From Mammaliicoccus lentus (GTDB lineage: Bacteria; Bacillota; Bacilli; Staphylococcales; Staphylococcaceae): a stretch of DNA of 64,000 nucleotides. The notes beneath the pieces were generated by a model. The model did not search any database. It had not been told where the DNA came from and was given only the letters and a program-made list of their open reading frames with translations. Of this stretch, positions 25,047-34,576 are shown in pieces (the stretch's first letter is position 1; each line of letters starts with the position of its first letter). The translations under genes and the position numbers were made by a program. The DNA is taken from contig NZ_PPRS01000004.1 of NCBI RefSeq assembly GCF_002902755.1, positions 111,198-175,197 of the forward strand. The letters are read 5' to 3'.

Positions 25047-26425
25047 CAAAATATATATTTCCAAATGATTTTTGGTGGGGTAGTGCAGCAAGCGCAACTC
25101 AAACAGAAGGAACAGATTCAATTAAGGATAAAACAATTTGGGATAAGTGGTATGAAGAAGAACCAAATCGCTTTTTTAACAATGTAGGTCCTAATACAAC
25201 TTCAGACTTTTATAACAGATATAAAGAAGATATTAAGTTAATGAAAGAAACGGGACATAATTCATTTAGACTTTCAATTTCATGGACTAGATTAATCAAC
25301 CAAGATACTAACGAAGTAAATGATGCTGCTGTTCAATTCTATAATGATGTGATTAATGAATTGAAAGCTTATAATATCGAACCATTTGTTAACTTATATC
25401 ATTTTGATATGCCTTATAAAAAGCAAGAACAAGGTGGATTTGAATCATTAAATGTCGTTAATGATTACGTGAATTACGCTGTGAAATGTTTTGAATTGTT
25501 TGGTGATCGCGTTAAATATTGGTTCACATTCAATGAACCAATCGTTCCAGTAGAAGGGGGATATTTATACGATTTCCATTATCCTAATATTGTAGATGCC
25601 AAACGAGGTTTCCAAGTAGCATTTAATACGGTTCTAGCTAATGCTAAAGTAATAAAAGCTTTCAAAGAAAATGATTTTCAAGGTAAAATCGGCATTATTT
25701 TAAACTTAACGCCTTCTTATCCAAGAAGTCAAAATGAAGCGGATTTAAAAGCAGCTAAAATTGCTGATTTATTCTTTAATAAGAGTTTCTTAGATCCTGT
25801 AACAAAAGGGAAATACCCAGCAGAATTAATCGATATATTAAAGGAACATGATTTAGTTCCTCATTATCAACAAGAAGACTTAGCATTAATAGAGCAGTAT
25901 ACAATCGACTTGTTAGGTGTTAACTATTATCAGCCTAGAAGAGTAAAAGCTAGAGATACAATGCCTAATTTTGAAGCACCATTTTTACCAGAATATTATT
26001 TCGATAATTATGAAATGCCTGGCCGAAAAATGAACCCTTACAGAGGATGGGAGATTTACCCTAAAGGTATATACGATATTATGGTTAACCTTAAAGAAAA
26101 CTATAACAATATTGAAAGCTTTATATCTGAAAATGGCATGGGTGTTGAGAATGAAAAACGCTTCATCGAAAATGGTGAAATCAATGATGTATATAGAATC
26201 GACTTTGTAAAATCACATTTGATATGGTTAAATAAAGCAATACAAGAGGGTGCAAATTGTACGGGATATCACATGTGGACATTCATGGATAATTGGTCTT
26301 GGATGAATGCCTATAAAAATAGATATGGCTTTGTATCAGTAAATATAGAAAATGGTGAAAGAACAATCAAACAAAGTGGGAAATGGTTTAAGGAATTAGC
26401 TTCAAGTAATGAAATAATTGACTAA
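25043..26425 (+). CDS. 6-phospho-beta-glucosidase (GH1)
   Basis: A 460-residue GH1 TIM-barrel hydrolase. The acid/base Glu lies in FTFNEP (about residue 169) and the nucleophile Glu in FISENG (about 363); the N-terminal FWWGSAASATQTEG is the GH1 signature. It cleaves the phosphorylated beta-glucoside delivered by the PTS next to it to glucose-6-phosphate and an aglycone or glucose. Whether the substrate is cellobiose-6P or another phospho-beta-glycoside is not decided by sequence. Confidence 0.93.
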   Translation: MTKYIFPNDFWWGSAASATQTEGTDSIKDKTIWDKWYEEEPNRFFNNVGPNTTSDFYNRYKEDIKLMKETGHNSFRLSISWTRLINQDTNEVNDAAVQFYNDVINELKAYNIEPFVNLYHFDMPYKKQEQGGFESLNVVNDYVNYAVKCFELFGDRVKYWFTFNEPIVPVEGGYLYDFHYPNIVDAKRGFQVAFNTVLANAKVIKAFKENDFQGKIGIILNLTPSYPRSQNEADLKAAKIADLFFNKSFLDPVTKGKYPAELIDILKEHDLVPHYQQEDLALIEQYTIDLLGVNYYQPRRVKARDTMPNFEAPFLPEYYFDNYEMPGRKMNPYRGWEIYPKGIYDIMVNLKENYNNIESFISENGMGVENEKRFIENGEINDVYRIDFVKSHLIWLNKAIQEGANCTGYHMWTFMDNWSWMNAYKNRYGFVSVNIENGERTIKQSGKWFKELASSNEIID

Positions 26426-26459
26426 TATGAGGTAAAAATAGAGTATATTAGGAGAGAAT

Positions 26460-28340
26460 ATGATGCAAATCAGACATCTCAACATCGTGAAAATATTGTA
26501 TCAACATCAAAAGGAATATATTACGAGCAATGCAATCGCTAAATTATTAGGTTTGTCTTCAAAAACAATTAGAACCCAAATAAAAGAAATAAATGAAGAA
26601 AGTGAAGCTTTTGGATTTCTTATTCAAACTAAGAAGTCCAAAGGCTATAATCTTTTTATTATAGATGAGGGTTTATTTAATTATTTCTTAAATGAAAGAT
26701 ATTTAAAAGATGAAAACTTAAATTTTAACAATCAAGATAGTAGAATACGATTTATTATGAGAAAACTATTGCTCTCTAATGATTATACAAAAATAGAATC
26801 TTTAAGTGAAAATATGTTTGTAAGTACGGGAACACTTAAAAATGATATGAATGAAATTAGGCAAATATTAAACAAATATGAAATTGAAATTGTCAGCCGT
26901 CCAAACTATGGTATGAAAATTATAGGCAAAGAATTTCAAATAAGGTATGCAATAGCAGAATTTCTATTAAATAATCAGCAAAGTGATATTGGTTTTTCAG
27001 AACAAGATACATCTAGTGTCAAAAACCAGCTTGTTAAACTATTAAAAATTTATAACATAGAAATTCCTGAAGTGAAATTAGATAATTTAGTGACACATAT
27101 TAATATTGCAGTCGTGAGAATGAGAAATAATTCAATGATCGAACAGAAATTTCAAATAGAAGAACAACCTTTATCTACTGAATTAAAACATTTCTTTGAT
27201 GATATGGTTCATTTTATTGAAGAACGTTTTAATTTAATACTACCCAAAAAAGAAATAGAGTATTTATATATTCATTTTGTTTCTACTGGAATAATGAATG
27301 AAGTTTCGAATATTCCAAGAAATGAAGAAGTAGATAAAATGATTCAACACATGCTTGATAATGTACAACGTGTTTTCTATTTAGATTTGCAATCAGATGA
27401 AGCTTTAAAAGAAAATATATACCTCCACCTATTAACATCTATAAACAGATATAAATATAAGATGAATATAAGAAATCCTATGTTAGAAGAAATTAAACAA
27501 AATTATCCTTTTGCATTTGATATTGGAGTTGTAGCAAGTAAAATGATTGAAAAAGATTTGAAAGTCCAAGTTTCTGAAAGTGAGATAGGTTACTTAGCAT
27601 TACATTTTGAAATGGCTTTAAATAGAAATAACATAGACGAGAAGAAATTAAATATCATACTTGTATGTAATTCTGGGTTAACGAGTTCACAACTCATTAA
27701 ATATAAATTGATACAGAATTTTGGTAATCAGATTCAAATCACTGAAATCATTGAATTATATAATATCGAAAAGGCTAACATTAATAAAGCTGATATCATT
27801 ATTTCAACTGTGCCTATCAACTATGATATTAATATACCGATTTTGTATGTTAGCCCCATTCTTTCACAAAATAATATCAATATGATTCAACGTTACATTG
27901 ATTTAAAACCTTTAGATAATAAAGAACAATTAATAAAAATGCTAGAATTAAATAAAGATTTCAATAACAAAGAAGACGTTTTGAATTATTTGAATGAGTA
28001 TTTAACAGATCAAAATTTAATAGAAGAAGGGTTTTTACAAAGTATTATTGAAAGAGAAAAATATGCTTCTACTGCTTATGGAAATTTAGTAGCAATTCCT
28101 CATCCAGTAATGCCATTAGCTAAACAATCATTTGTATTTATGATGACAATGAAAAAGCCAATAGCATGGGATGATAAAGAAGTACAAATTATATTTTGCC
28201 TAGGATTAAAAAAGAATACGACTATTAATTTGGAGAAGGTCTACCAAAACTTAACAGATATTATCAATGATTATAGTAGTGTGCTTAAATTGCTTGAATC
28301 CAATAATGACAAAGAATTTTGGAAGTACTTTTCTTTTTAA
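26460..28340 (+). CDS. LicR-like PRD transcriptional activator with PTS EIIB/EIIA domains
   Basis: A 626-residue regulator with an N-terminal HTH_11/Mga-like DNA-binding region (residues 1-150), two PRD domains (about 175-385), an EIIB-like segment (IILVCNSGLTSSQLIKYKL, about 398) and an EIIA(fructose/mannitol-type) domain (about 480-626; its His in VAIPHPVMP). The family activates its PTS operon when substrate is transported and is gated by HPr phosphorylation. It directly follows GH1 in the same direction. ATG 26463, 8 nt from AGGAG, is an equally good start. Well-conserved and apparently intact. Confidence 0.88.
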   Translation: MMQIRHLNIVKILYQHQKEYITSNAIAKLLGLSSKTIRTQIKEINEESEAFGFLIQTKKSKGYNLFIIDEGLFNYFLNERYLKDENLNFNNQDSRIRFIMRKLLLSNDYTKIESLSENMFVSTGTLKNDMNEIRQILNKYEIEIVSRPNYGMKIIGKEFQIRYAIAEFLLNNQQSDIGFSEQDTSSVKNQLVKLLKIYNIEIPEVKLDNLVTHINIAVVRMRNNSMIEQKFQIEEQPLSTELKHFFDDMVHFIEERFNLILPKKEIEYLYIHFVSTGIMNEVSNIPRNEEVDKMIQHMLDNVQRVFYLDLQSDEALKENIYLHLLTSINRYKYKMNIRNPMLEEIKQNYPFAFDIGVVASKMIEKDLKVQVSESEIGYLALHFEMALNRNNIDEKKLNIILVCNSGLTSSQLIKYKLIQNFGNQIQITEIIELYNIEKANINKADIIISTVPINYDINIPILYVSPILSQNNINMIQRYIDLKPLDNKEQLIKMLELNKDFNNKEDVLNYLNEYLTDQNLIEEGFLQSIIEREKYASTAYGNLVAIPHPVMPLAKQSFVFMMTMKKPIAWDDKEVQIIFCLGLKKNTTINLEKVYQNLTDIINDYSSVLKLLESNNDKEFWKYFSF

Positions 28341-28373
28341 TGTATTAATTAAAGGATTATAAGAATTATTTTT

Positions 28374-28432
28374 GGAGTGGGACAGAAATCTTGTTTTGTT
28401 AAAAGGTTTCATAGTCTTGCTCTCATTTTTTA
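28374..28432. terminator. Degenerate 'gagtgggacagaaat' hairpin
   Basis: GGAGTGGGACAGAAATC pairs imperfectly with GGTTTCATAGTCTTGCTCTC, followed by a T-run. Relatives at 49585 and 59231. Ends the beta-glucoside operon. Confidence 0.65.
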
Positions 28433-28440
28433 CTTAAAAT

Positions 28441-28488
28441 TTGACCACTCTGGTCGAAAGTTGTATGATGTAGTCGACCGAAGTGGTC
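28441..28488 (+). promoter_or_regulatory. tetR-ABC promoter with twin operators
   Basis: TTGACC (28441-28446), 17-nt spacer, TATGAT (28464-28469) form a promoter. Two palindromes of the form GACC-N5-GGTC overlap it: GACCACTCTGGTC (28443-28455) at the -35 and GACCGAAGTGGTC (28476-28488) at the start point. Centres are 33 bp apart (about three helical turns), so bound dimers lie on the same DNA face. Likely autoregulation by the TetR protein just downstream. Confidence 0.75.
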
Positions 28489-28512
28489 TAATGAAATTGA
28501 GAAGGTGTTTAT

Positions 28513-29148
28513 ATGAGTGATACTTTTTATAATTTAGATAAAGCAAAAAGGCAGAAAATCATAAATGCTAGCCTTTTAGAGTTTGCTAGTCATGGTTTTA
28601 GTCGTAGTTCAACAAATCGTATTGTTCAAGAAGCGGGCATTGGTAAAGGTATGCTCTTTTATTATTTTGAGAATAAGGCTGGATTATTTAAGTTTTTAGT
28701 CGATTATTGTTTAGAGTTTATTGAGCGTTATTATTTTGAACAAATAGATATGGATGAGAAGGATATATTTAAACGCTTAGTACACCAAACGAGGATAAAG
28801 TCGGATTTATTTACAATGCATCCTAGCATGTCTCAATTTTTATCAAAAGTAGTTATTGATAAAGATAATTTTCAACACATCACGGAAGGACAAAAAGAGT
28901 ATATCGTAAATTTACAGAACAAGGTTCAGTCTCAATTATTTGATGATATAGATACATCATTATTTAGAGATGACTTGGATGTTAATCAATCTGTTAAAAT
29001 AATTCAATTTTCAATTGCAGGTTTATCTGAATCTATTATGGCTAGGGTAACGGATGAAATGATTAATTCGAATGACTACAGTATTTTTTACGAAGAATTT
29101 GATGCGTATATAAATGAAATGAGAAAAATATTCTATAAAGGATCGTGA
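28513..29148 (+). CDS. TetR-family repressor
   Basis: A 211-residue TetR-type regulator. The N-terminal helix-turn-helix (residues ~12-58) reads RQKIINASLLEFASHGFSR, then STNRIVQEAGIGKGMLFYYF; the C-terminal all-helical ligand/dimer domain diverges. AAGGTGTTTAT lies before the ATG. The gene is followed after 6 bp by an ABC ATPase and permease, so it probably senses a drug or lipid-like ligand exported by them and represses the unit through the two operators upstream. Confidence 0.88.
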   Translation: MSDTFYNLDKAKRQKIINASLLEFASHGFSRSSTNRIVQEAGIGKGMLFYYFENKAGLFKFLVDYCLEFIERYYFEQIDMDEKDIFKRLVHQTRIKSDLFTMHPSMSQFLSKVVIDKDNFQHITEGQKEYIVNLQNKVQSQLFDDIDTSLFRDDLDVNQSVKIIQFSIAGLSESIMARVTDEMINSNDYSIFYEEFDAYINEMRKIFYKGS

Positions 29149-29154
29149 ATAGTT

Positions 29155-30051
29155 ATGACTTTGTTAAAGATAAATAATATTACAAAATCATTTGGTAAGT
29201 TTCAAGCATTAAAAGGCGTTGATTTTACAGTTGAAGAAGGAGAAATATTTGGTTTTATCGGTCCAAATGGTTCAGGGAAATCTACGACAATTAAAGCCAT
29301 TTTAGGTATGCTAAAGACAAACTCCGGTTCTATAGAGGTATTTGGTAAGGACGCTTGGAAAGATGCCGTAACGATTCATAGTGATATCGCTTATGTACCT
29401 GGTGACGTGAACTTATGGCCTAATTTAACAGGTGGTGAAGTCATAGATTTATTTTTAAAATTGAGTGGCACATATGATGTGAAGAAAAGGGATGAATTGA
29501 TTAAAAAATTTGATTTAGACCCTACGAAAAAATGCGGTTCTTATTCTAAAGGTAATCGTCAAAAAGTCGCGCTTATTTCAGCTTTTACTACAGATGCTAA
29601 ATTACTTATTTTAGATGAACCAACTTCAGGGCTAGATCCACTTATGGAACAAGTCTTTCAAGAATGTGTATTAGAAAAGAAAAAAGAAGGTAAAAGTGTG
29701 TTACTTTCCAGTCATATATTGAGTGAAGTAGAACAATTATGTGATCGCGTAGGTATCATTAGAAAAGGCGAAATTGTAGAAATGGGCACATTAGACGATT
29801 TAAGACATTTAACAAGAATGCACTTTGTTGTTCAATCTAAAGAGCGATTGGATGGATTGAAAGAACAAAGAGGTATTCACGATGTAGTGATTGAAGATGG
29901 TGTATACCATTTTCAAGTTGACTCAGAATGTGTTTCTGAAGTAATTAAATATTTAAGCCAATTTGAATTGTTGAAATTAGAAAGCATGCCTCCAACATTA
30001 GAAGATTTATTTATGAGACATTATGGCGAAGATATTGAAAGAGGTGAGTAA
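29155..30051 (+). CDS. ABC transporter ATP-binding protein (drug/lipid exporter type)
   Basis: A 298-residue ABC ATPase. Walker A GPNGSGKST (about residue 39), the signature-like YSKGNRQKV (LSGGQ replaced by YSKGN), Walker B LLILDEPTSGLD and the switch His in SSHILSE are visible; a ~80-residue C-terminal extension (CcmA/DrrA type) follows. The ribosome site is weak, suggesting coupling to tetR. Partner permease starts 3 bp after the stop. Confidence 0.9.
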   Translation: MTLLKINNITKSFGKFQALKGVDFTVEEGEIFGFIGPNGSGKSTTIKAILGMLKTNSGSIEVFGKDAWKDAVTIHSDIAYVPGDVNLWPNLTGGEVIDLFLKLSGTYDVKKRDELIKKFDLDPTKKCGSYSKGNRQKVALISAFTTDAKLLILDEPTSGLDPLMEQVFQECVLEKKKEGKSVLLSSHILSEVEQLCDRVGIIRKGEIVEMGTLDDLRHLTRMHFVVQSKERLDGLKEQRGIHDVVIEDGVYHFQVDSECVSEVIKYLSQFELLKLESMPPTLEDLFMRHYGEDIERGE

Positions 30052-30053
30052 TC

Positions 30054-31646
30054 ATGCATAATCTCTTTAATGGTTTAGGGAAATTAACAGCATTTTATTT
30101 AAAGACAAATAAATGGAAAATATTATTTTGGGTAATTGGTATAGTTGCATTAACGCTTATTATACCTCCGACTTTTGAAAGTATGTATCCTAATAAATCT
30201 GATATGCAACCAATTGTAGAAACTTCTCAAAACCCTGCGATGGAAGCTATGTTAGGTCCAGGTAAGTTTGAACATGTATCAGTAGGTGTGTTATTTACTC
30301 ATGAAATGCTTTTATTTACAGGCATACTTGTAGCGATTATGAGTATATTACTTGTCGCAAAAGATACAAGAGGAGATGAATCTACTGGTAGAATTGAAAT
30401 GATTAGAGCACTTCCAATAGGTAAGATGTCACCTTTAATTAGCTCAATGATGAACATGATTATTGTGAACTTAGCGATAGGAATATTAATAACGATAACA
30501 CTACCGCTATTAAATATTGAAAGTATCGATGTGAAAAGTTCATTGTTGTACGGTTTATCGCTAAGTATGATTGGTATACTTTTTGGTTTGATAGCAACAT
30601 TGTTTGCTCAACTTGTTGAAACAACTAGTAATGTAACAGGACTAAGCATCTCAGTATTACTATTAAGTTATTTAATACGTGCAATAGGAGATGTATTAAA
30701 CGATAGTATTTCGATGATCTCGCCTTTAGGATGGCTAACGCGTACATTTGCCTTTTCAGAAAACAATTGGTGGCCGTTAGTGCTCATGTTTATTGTCGGT
30801 ATAATATTAATTATGATTTCAATGTATCTATACCTTAATAGAGATTTAGAATCTGGATTGTTGCCATCTAAACCAGGTAATAAATATGCTAAAAAATATT
30901 GGTTATCGCCAATTAGCATGCAAATCAAATTATATAAAGTCGGAATTATTTCCTGGGCAATTGGTATGTTTATATTTGGTGCCTCATACGGCTCGGTCTT
31001 TGGTGAAATGGACGACTTTATTAGTGATAATGAAATGCTTAAGAAAATGCTAGCGGGTAGTGGAGATAACTATATTGAGTCATTTTTACCTACATTAATG
31101 GTTATTATGGCAATTGTTGCTACAATACCGGCTATTATGAGCCTTTATAAAATTAAAAACGAGATCAATACGCAAAGAATTGAAAATATATTTGCAAAAC
31201 CTGTTTCAAGAACGTATTATTTTTCGGGTTTTATAGTTATAAGCTTAATAAATGCTGTTATGATGATTTTCTTGGCATCATTAGGTATGTATATTGCTCA
31301 AGCATCTGTCTTAGATAATCCATTTACTTTTTGGACAATGATTAAGTCAGGCATTGTTTATATACCTGCAATTATCACATTTGTAGGTATAGGTGTACTT
31401 CTAATAGGATGGTTAAATAAAGGGCATTTCATTGTTTATTTATATTTAGGTTATACATTCTTTGTAGTATATCTTGGACAATTATTAGATGTTAAAGAAT
31501 GGTTGAAAAATTTAACACCATTTCAACATATACCAGAAATTCCTGTAGATAAAATGGATTATATGGGTATAAGTGTATTAATAGTTATTTCTATCATTAT
31601 GATTATTGTCGGTTTGATTGGCTTTAGAAGAAAAGATATTTCTTAA
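30054..31646 (+). CDS. ABC-2 type exporter permease
   Basis: A 530-residue membrane protein with about twelve helices in two repeated halves (each beginning with a lysine-rich cytosolic start, then a long extracytoplasmic stretch), the pattern of ABC-2 permeases of the polyketide-antibiotic exporter type. It contains RGDESTGRIEMIRALPIG, a known cytoplasmic motif of this group (coupling helix), repeated in altered form in the second half (INTQRIENIFAKPVSR). GAGGTGAG precedes the ATG. Substrate unknown; with TetR control a toxic hydrophobic compound is likely. Confidence 0.82.
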   Translation: MHNLFNGLGKLTAFYLKTNKWKILFWVIGIVALTLIIPPTFESMYPNKSDMQPIVETSQNPAMEAMLGPGKFEHVSVGVLFTHEMLLFTGILVAIMSILLVAKDTRGDESTGRIEMIRALPIGKMSPLISSMMNMIIVNLAIGILITITLPLLNIESIDVKSSLLYGLSLSMIGILFGLIATLFAQLVETTSNVTGLSISVLLLSYLIRAIGDVLNDSISMISPLGWLTRTFAFSENNWWPLVLMFIVGIILIMISMYLYLNRDLESGLLPSKPGNKYAKKYWLSPISMQIKLYKVGIISWAIGMFIFGASYGSVFGEMDDFISDNEMLKKMLAGSGDNYIESFLPTLMVIMAIVATIPAIMSLYKIKNEINTQRIENIFAKPVSRTYYFSGFIVISLINAVMMIFLASLGMYIAQASVLDNPFTFWTMIKSGIVYIPAIITFVGIGVLLIGWLNKGHFIVYLYLGYTFFVVYLGQLLDVKEWLKNLTPFQHIPEIPVDKMDYMGISVLIVISIIMIIVGLIGFRRKDIS

Positions 31647-31660
31647 AGGGGATGTTAACT

Positions 31661-32248
31661 ATGACAACTTTACCTCAAATAGGTAAGCCTGCCTCAAGAG
31701 CATTGAATGAGATTAATATTTCAACGTTGGAACAAGTTTCAAAATTAGATGAACTAAATTTATCAAAACTTCATGGTGTTGGACCTAAGGCAATTAATAT
31801 TTTAAAAGATGCATTGAAAGATAAAGGCATGTCTTTTAGCAATATAGATGAAGATTTAAGAAAATTAAAATTTACCGTAATTGGTGATTTGAAATGTGAT
31901 AATGCTCCTAAAAGGAAAATTATGAGAGATTTATTGATTGCTACTACTGTAGGGGATGAAAGTACAATTAACGAGTTACTAACTGATGATTTTATCTGGC
32001 ATGTTCCTGGTGAATTCGATTTATACGGAAAAGACAATTTTATACAAGAAATAAAAAAGCATTTACAAAAAGTTTCGAGTTTAGAAGTTAAGACGATGCT
32101 TTCACATGGAAAAGAAGGTTCTACGCATGGGACGATAATTAACACAACGGGAGAGAAAGTATACTTTGCTGATATGTACACTTTCGAAAATCATAAAAAA
32201 GATGCACGGATAAACACTATTACTTCATATATTGTGATGAAACCGTAA
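31661..32248 (+). CDS. Helix-hairpin-helix plus SnoaL-like (NTF2-fold) protein
   Basis: A 195-residue protein. Residues 1-60 hold helix-hairpin-helix sequence with the typical L-x-G-V-G-P-K-A motif (LHGVGPKAINIL), as in DNA-binding or RNA polymerase alpha C-terminal modules. Residues ~80-195 match a SnoaL/ketosteroid-isomerase-like fold (RDLLIATTVGDESTINELL, DDFIWHVPGEFDLYGKD). It starts 14 bp after the exporter permease; ATG 31652 abuts AAAGGGGA so ATG 31661 is preferred. Same operon as the TetR-ABC genes, so it may bind or modify the exporter's substrate. The combination is unusual; function is not assigned. Confidence 0.75.
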   Translation: MTTLPQIGKPASRALNEINISTLEQVSKLDELNLSKLHGVGPKAINILKDALKDKGMSFSNIDEDLRKLKFTVIGDLKCDNAPKRKIMRDLLIATTVGDESTINELLTDDFIWHVPGEFDLYGKDNFIQEIKKHLQKVSSLEVKTMLSHGKEGSTHGTIINTTGEKVYFADMYTFENHKKDARINTITSYIVMKP

Positions 32249-32317
32249 AATTAAGAGCTTTATTATTAGGAATGTGGTAAATTATAGATGAATTATCAAA
32301 TTTTCGGAGGTTTATAG

Positions 32318-32671
32318 ATGGAAGCGATTTTACCTAATTGTCCTGAGTGTGAATCAGAATATACTTATGAAGATAGAGGGCTTTACATTTGCCCGATGTG
32401 TAACTTTGAGTGGACAGCTAATGATGAGAACACAAATGAAGAAGAAAATGTAATTAAAGATGTTAATGGTGTTGTACTGAATGATGGAGACACTGTTACA
32501 GTAGTAAAAGATTTAAAAGTCAAAGGTTCTTCAACTGCAATTAAACAAGGTACAAAAGTCAAAGGTATTAAGTTAGTTGAACCTGAAGATGGCCATGATA
32601 TTGATTGTAAAATACCAGGCTTTGGCCAAATTGGACTGAAGTCTTCAGTTGTTAAAAAAGTAAATAAATAA
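32318..32671 (+). CDS. Zinc-ribbon PhnA/YjdM-family protein
   Basis: A 117-residue protein with an N-terminal zinc ribbon ([25 protein letters not shown]; four cysteines at about 9, 12, 29, 32) and a C-terminal SH3-like domain ([28 protein letters not shown]). This two-domain arrangement is the PhnA (YjdM) family, whose role is unclear despite the name. CGGAGG precedes the ATG. It is ~70 bp downstream of the HhH-SnoaL gene and ends in its own terminator. Confidence 0.88.
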   Translation: MEAILPNCPECESEYTYEDRGLYICPMCNFEWTANDENTNEEENVIKDVNGVVLNDGDTVTVVKDLKVKGSSTAIKQGTKVKGIKLVEPEDGHDIDCKIPGFGQIGLKSSVVKKVNK

Positions 32672-32702
32672 TAAATAAATAATAAATAAATTATAAAACA
32701 TG

Positions 32703-32755
32703 TACTCCCTTAAAGCAGACACTAAAATGTGAAAGCTTTAAAGGGAGTATTTTTT
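32703..32755 (+). terminator. Compound terminator with conserved inner core (copy B)
   Basis: TACTCCCTTAAAGC pairs with GCTTTAAAGGGAGTA and is followed by T's. The loop is AGACACTAAAATGTGAAA, matching copies A (11077) and C (56730). Confidence 0.85.
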
Positions 32756-32895
32756 ATAGAAAAGTATAATAGGCATCCGTCTTATTAAATTTGCTTATAA
32801 ATGTTAAGATTATATTATTCGATAAATCGTTACTTATACGATCAAAATCTTTTAGATGAAATAAAGAAATGATTTTAAAAGAAGGAGAAAATTAT

Positions 32896-34277
32896 ATGGC
32901 TAAAGGCGAAAATTCAATATTTATTAAGAATCTCCCTTTATTTATTGTGCTTTTATCGGGAGCTTTTATTACGATTTTAAATCAAACTTTGTTGGGAACC
33001 GCGTTGCCCTCCATTATGAAGGATTTACAAATCAATGAAAGTACTGTGCAGTGGTTGCAATCAATTTTTATGTTAGTTAACGGATAATGATTCCTATCAC
33101 TGCTTTTTTAATTGAACGTTATACTTCTAGACAACTATTTCTAACAGCAATGAGTTTGTTCACATTAGGGACGCTTATATATGCGGTAGGACCTAACTTT
33201 GCTGTGTTATTAATAGGGCGTGTATTACAGGCATCTGGTGCGGGGATTATGATGCCATTGATGCAGACAATTTTATTCCTATTATTCCCTACTGAAAAAA
33301 GAGGTACAGCAATGGGGCTATTTGGCTTAGTAATTGCATTTGCACCTGCTATAGGATCTACTTTATCAGGTGTATTAATAGAACACTTCCCTTGGAGAAG
33401 CGTGTTTTATGTAATCTTACCAATCGCAGTATTTAATATTATTTTTGCTTACTTTTTATTAGTTAACGTAACCGAATTAACTAAACCTAAGTTAGATAAA
33501 CTATCAGTCATTTTATCTAACTTAGGATTCGGTGGTTTATTATATGCGTTTAGTATTGTAAGTGAAATAGGATGGGCGAACGCTACTTTCATTATTATAC
33601 TTATCTTAAGTGCAATAACGATGTTTATTTTTGTAAGAAGACAATTAAAACTAGAAAGACCTTTATTAGAATTTAGAGTCTTTTCTTATCCTGTTTTTAC
33701 ACTTGGAACAGTTTTAAGTATGTTTGTTTTTGCGGCAATGATAGCTACAAATATCATATTACCGTTATATATGCAGAATATGTTGCACTTTTCAGCGTTA
33801 CAATCAGGACTCGTTTTATTACCTGGCGCTATATTAATGGGGGCGATGAACCCAGTTACTGGATATTTATTTGATAAGTTTGGAGGGAAATGGCTTGCTC
33901 GTATTGGACTATTCTTATTAATTTTAACGACATTGCCATTTACACAATTAACTTCAGACACTAGCTTTACATTCTTGTCAGTTGTTAACATGTTCCGTAT
34001 GTTAACAATCGCAATGGTTATGATGCCTATGACAACTTTATCAATCAACCAGTTACCTAAGCACCTTATACCTCATGGAACTGCAATGAACAATACATTC
34101 AGACAAATGGCAGGCTCAATAGGAACGGCTTTATTTATAACAATAATGACATTATTTGCAATACCTAGCGAAGGCATATCAGGGTTGATACACGGCGTTA
34201 ATATATCCTTTGTAGTTGCTGTTATTATTACAGGCTTAGCATTTGTACTATCTCTCAAATTGAAAGATGAAAAGTAA
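32896..34277 (+). pseudogene. DHA2-type drug-efflux MFS transporter, frameshifted
   Basis: Two adjacent frames together encode a ~460-residue MFS exporter of the DHA2 (EmrB/QacA/LmrB/MdeA-like) group. The first covers residues 1-63 (start ATG 32896 behind AAGGAG, ends ...WLQSIFMLVNG) and the second the remainder from MIPITAFLIERY. The family reads LVNGIMIPI across this junction, so one A is missing at about 33084-33085 (GGATAATG for GGAATAATG). The antiporter motif GRVLQASGAGIMMPL is intact. As with katE this may be sequencing error or a true lesion. Not a homopolymer run, which makes a plain read error less obvious. Confidence 0.82.
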
Positions 34278-34320
34278 ATGTTAGCTAATTAAAATTTAAA
34301 AATCTACTATCTATATGAAG

Positions 34321-34364
34321 AACCAGTCCGAGGACATTTATATATGTTCCAGACTGGTTTTTTT
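34321..34364 (+). terminator. Hairpin terminator
   Basis: AACCAGTC (34321-34328) pairs with GACTGGTT (34352-34359), with an inner GAGGACAT/ATGTTCC pairing, then a T-run. Ends the MFS gene. Confidence 0.85.
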
Positions 34365-34500
34365 ATTTATAAAATTGTTAGATGTGCTAAATACAGATTA
34401 TTCAAATGAACTATAAATTTAAAATAATAATAACCTTTAATGTTTCGAATTAATAATAAAAAATTATTTTTTAAAAGTATTTATACAACAATTTTTTTAT

Positions 34501-34529
34501 GTACATATAATTAAAATTGTGGTACATAT
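34501..34529 (+). promoter_or_regulatory. Direct repeat in nagE-like promoter region
   Basis: GTACATAT occurs at 34501-34508 and 34522-34529 (21-bp spacing) about 50 bp before the EIICB start, possibly a regulator-binding pair; a TATAGT -10-like sequence follows at 34532. I cannot assign a regulator. Confidence 0.3.
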
Positions 34530-34576
34530 GGTATAGTAGTACGAGAAAAAAATAGCTTTATTAAGGGGAGAAAAGT

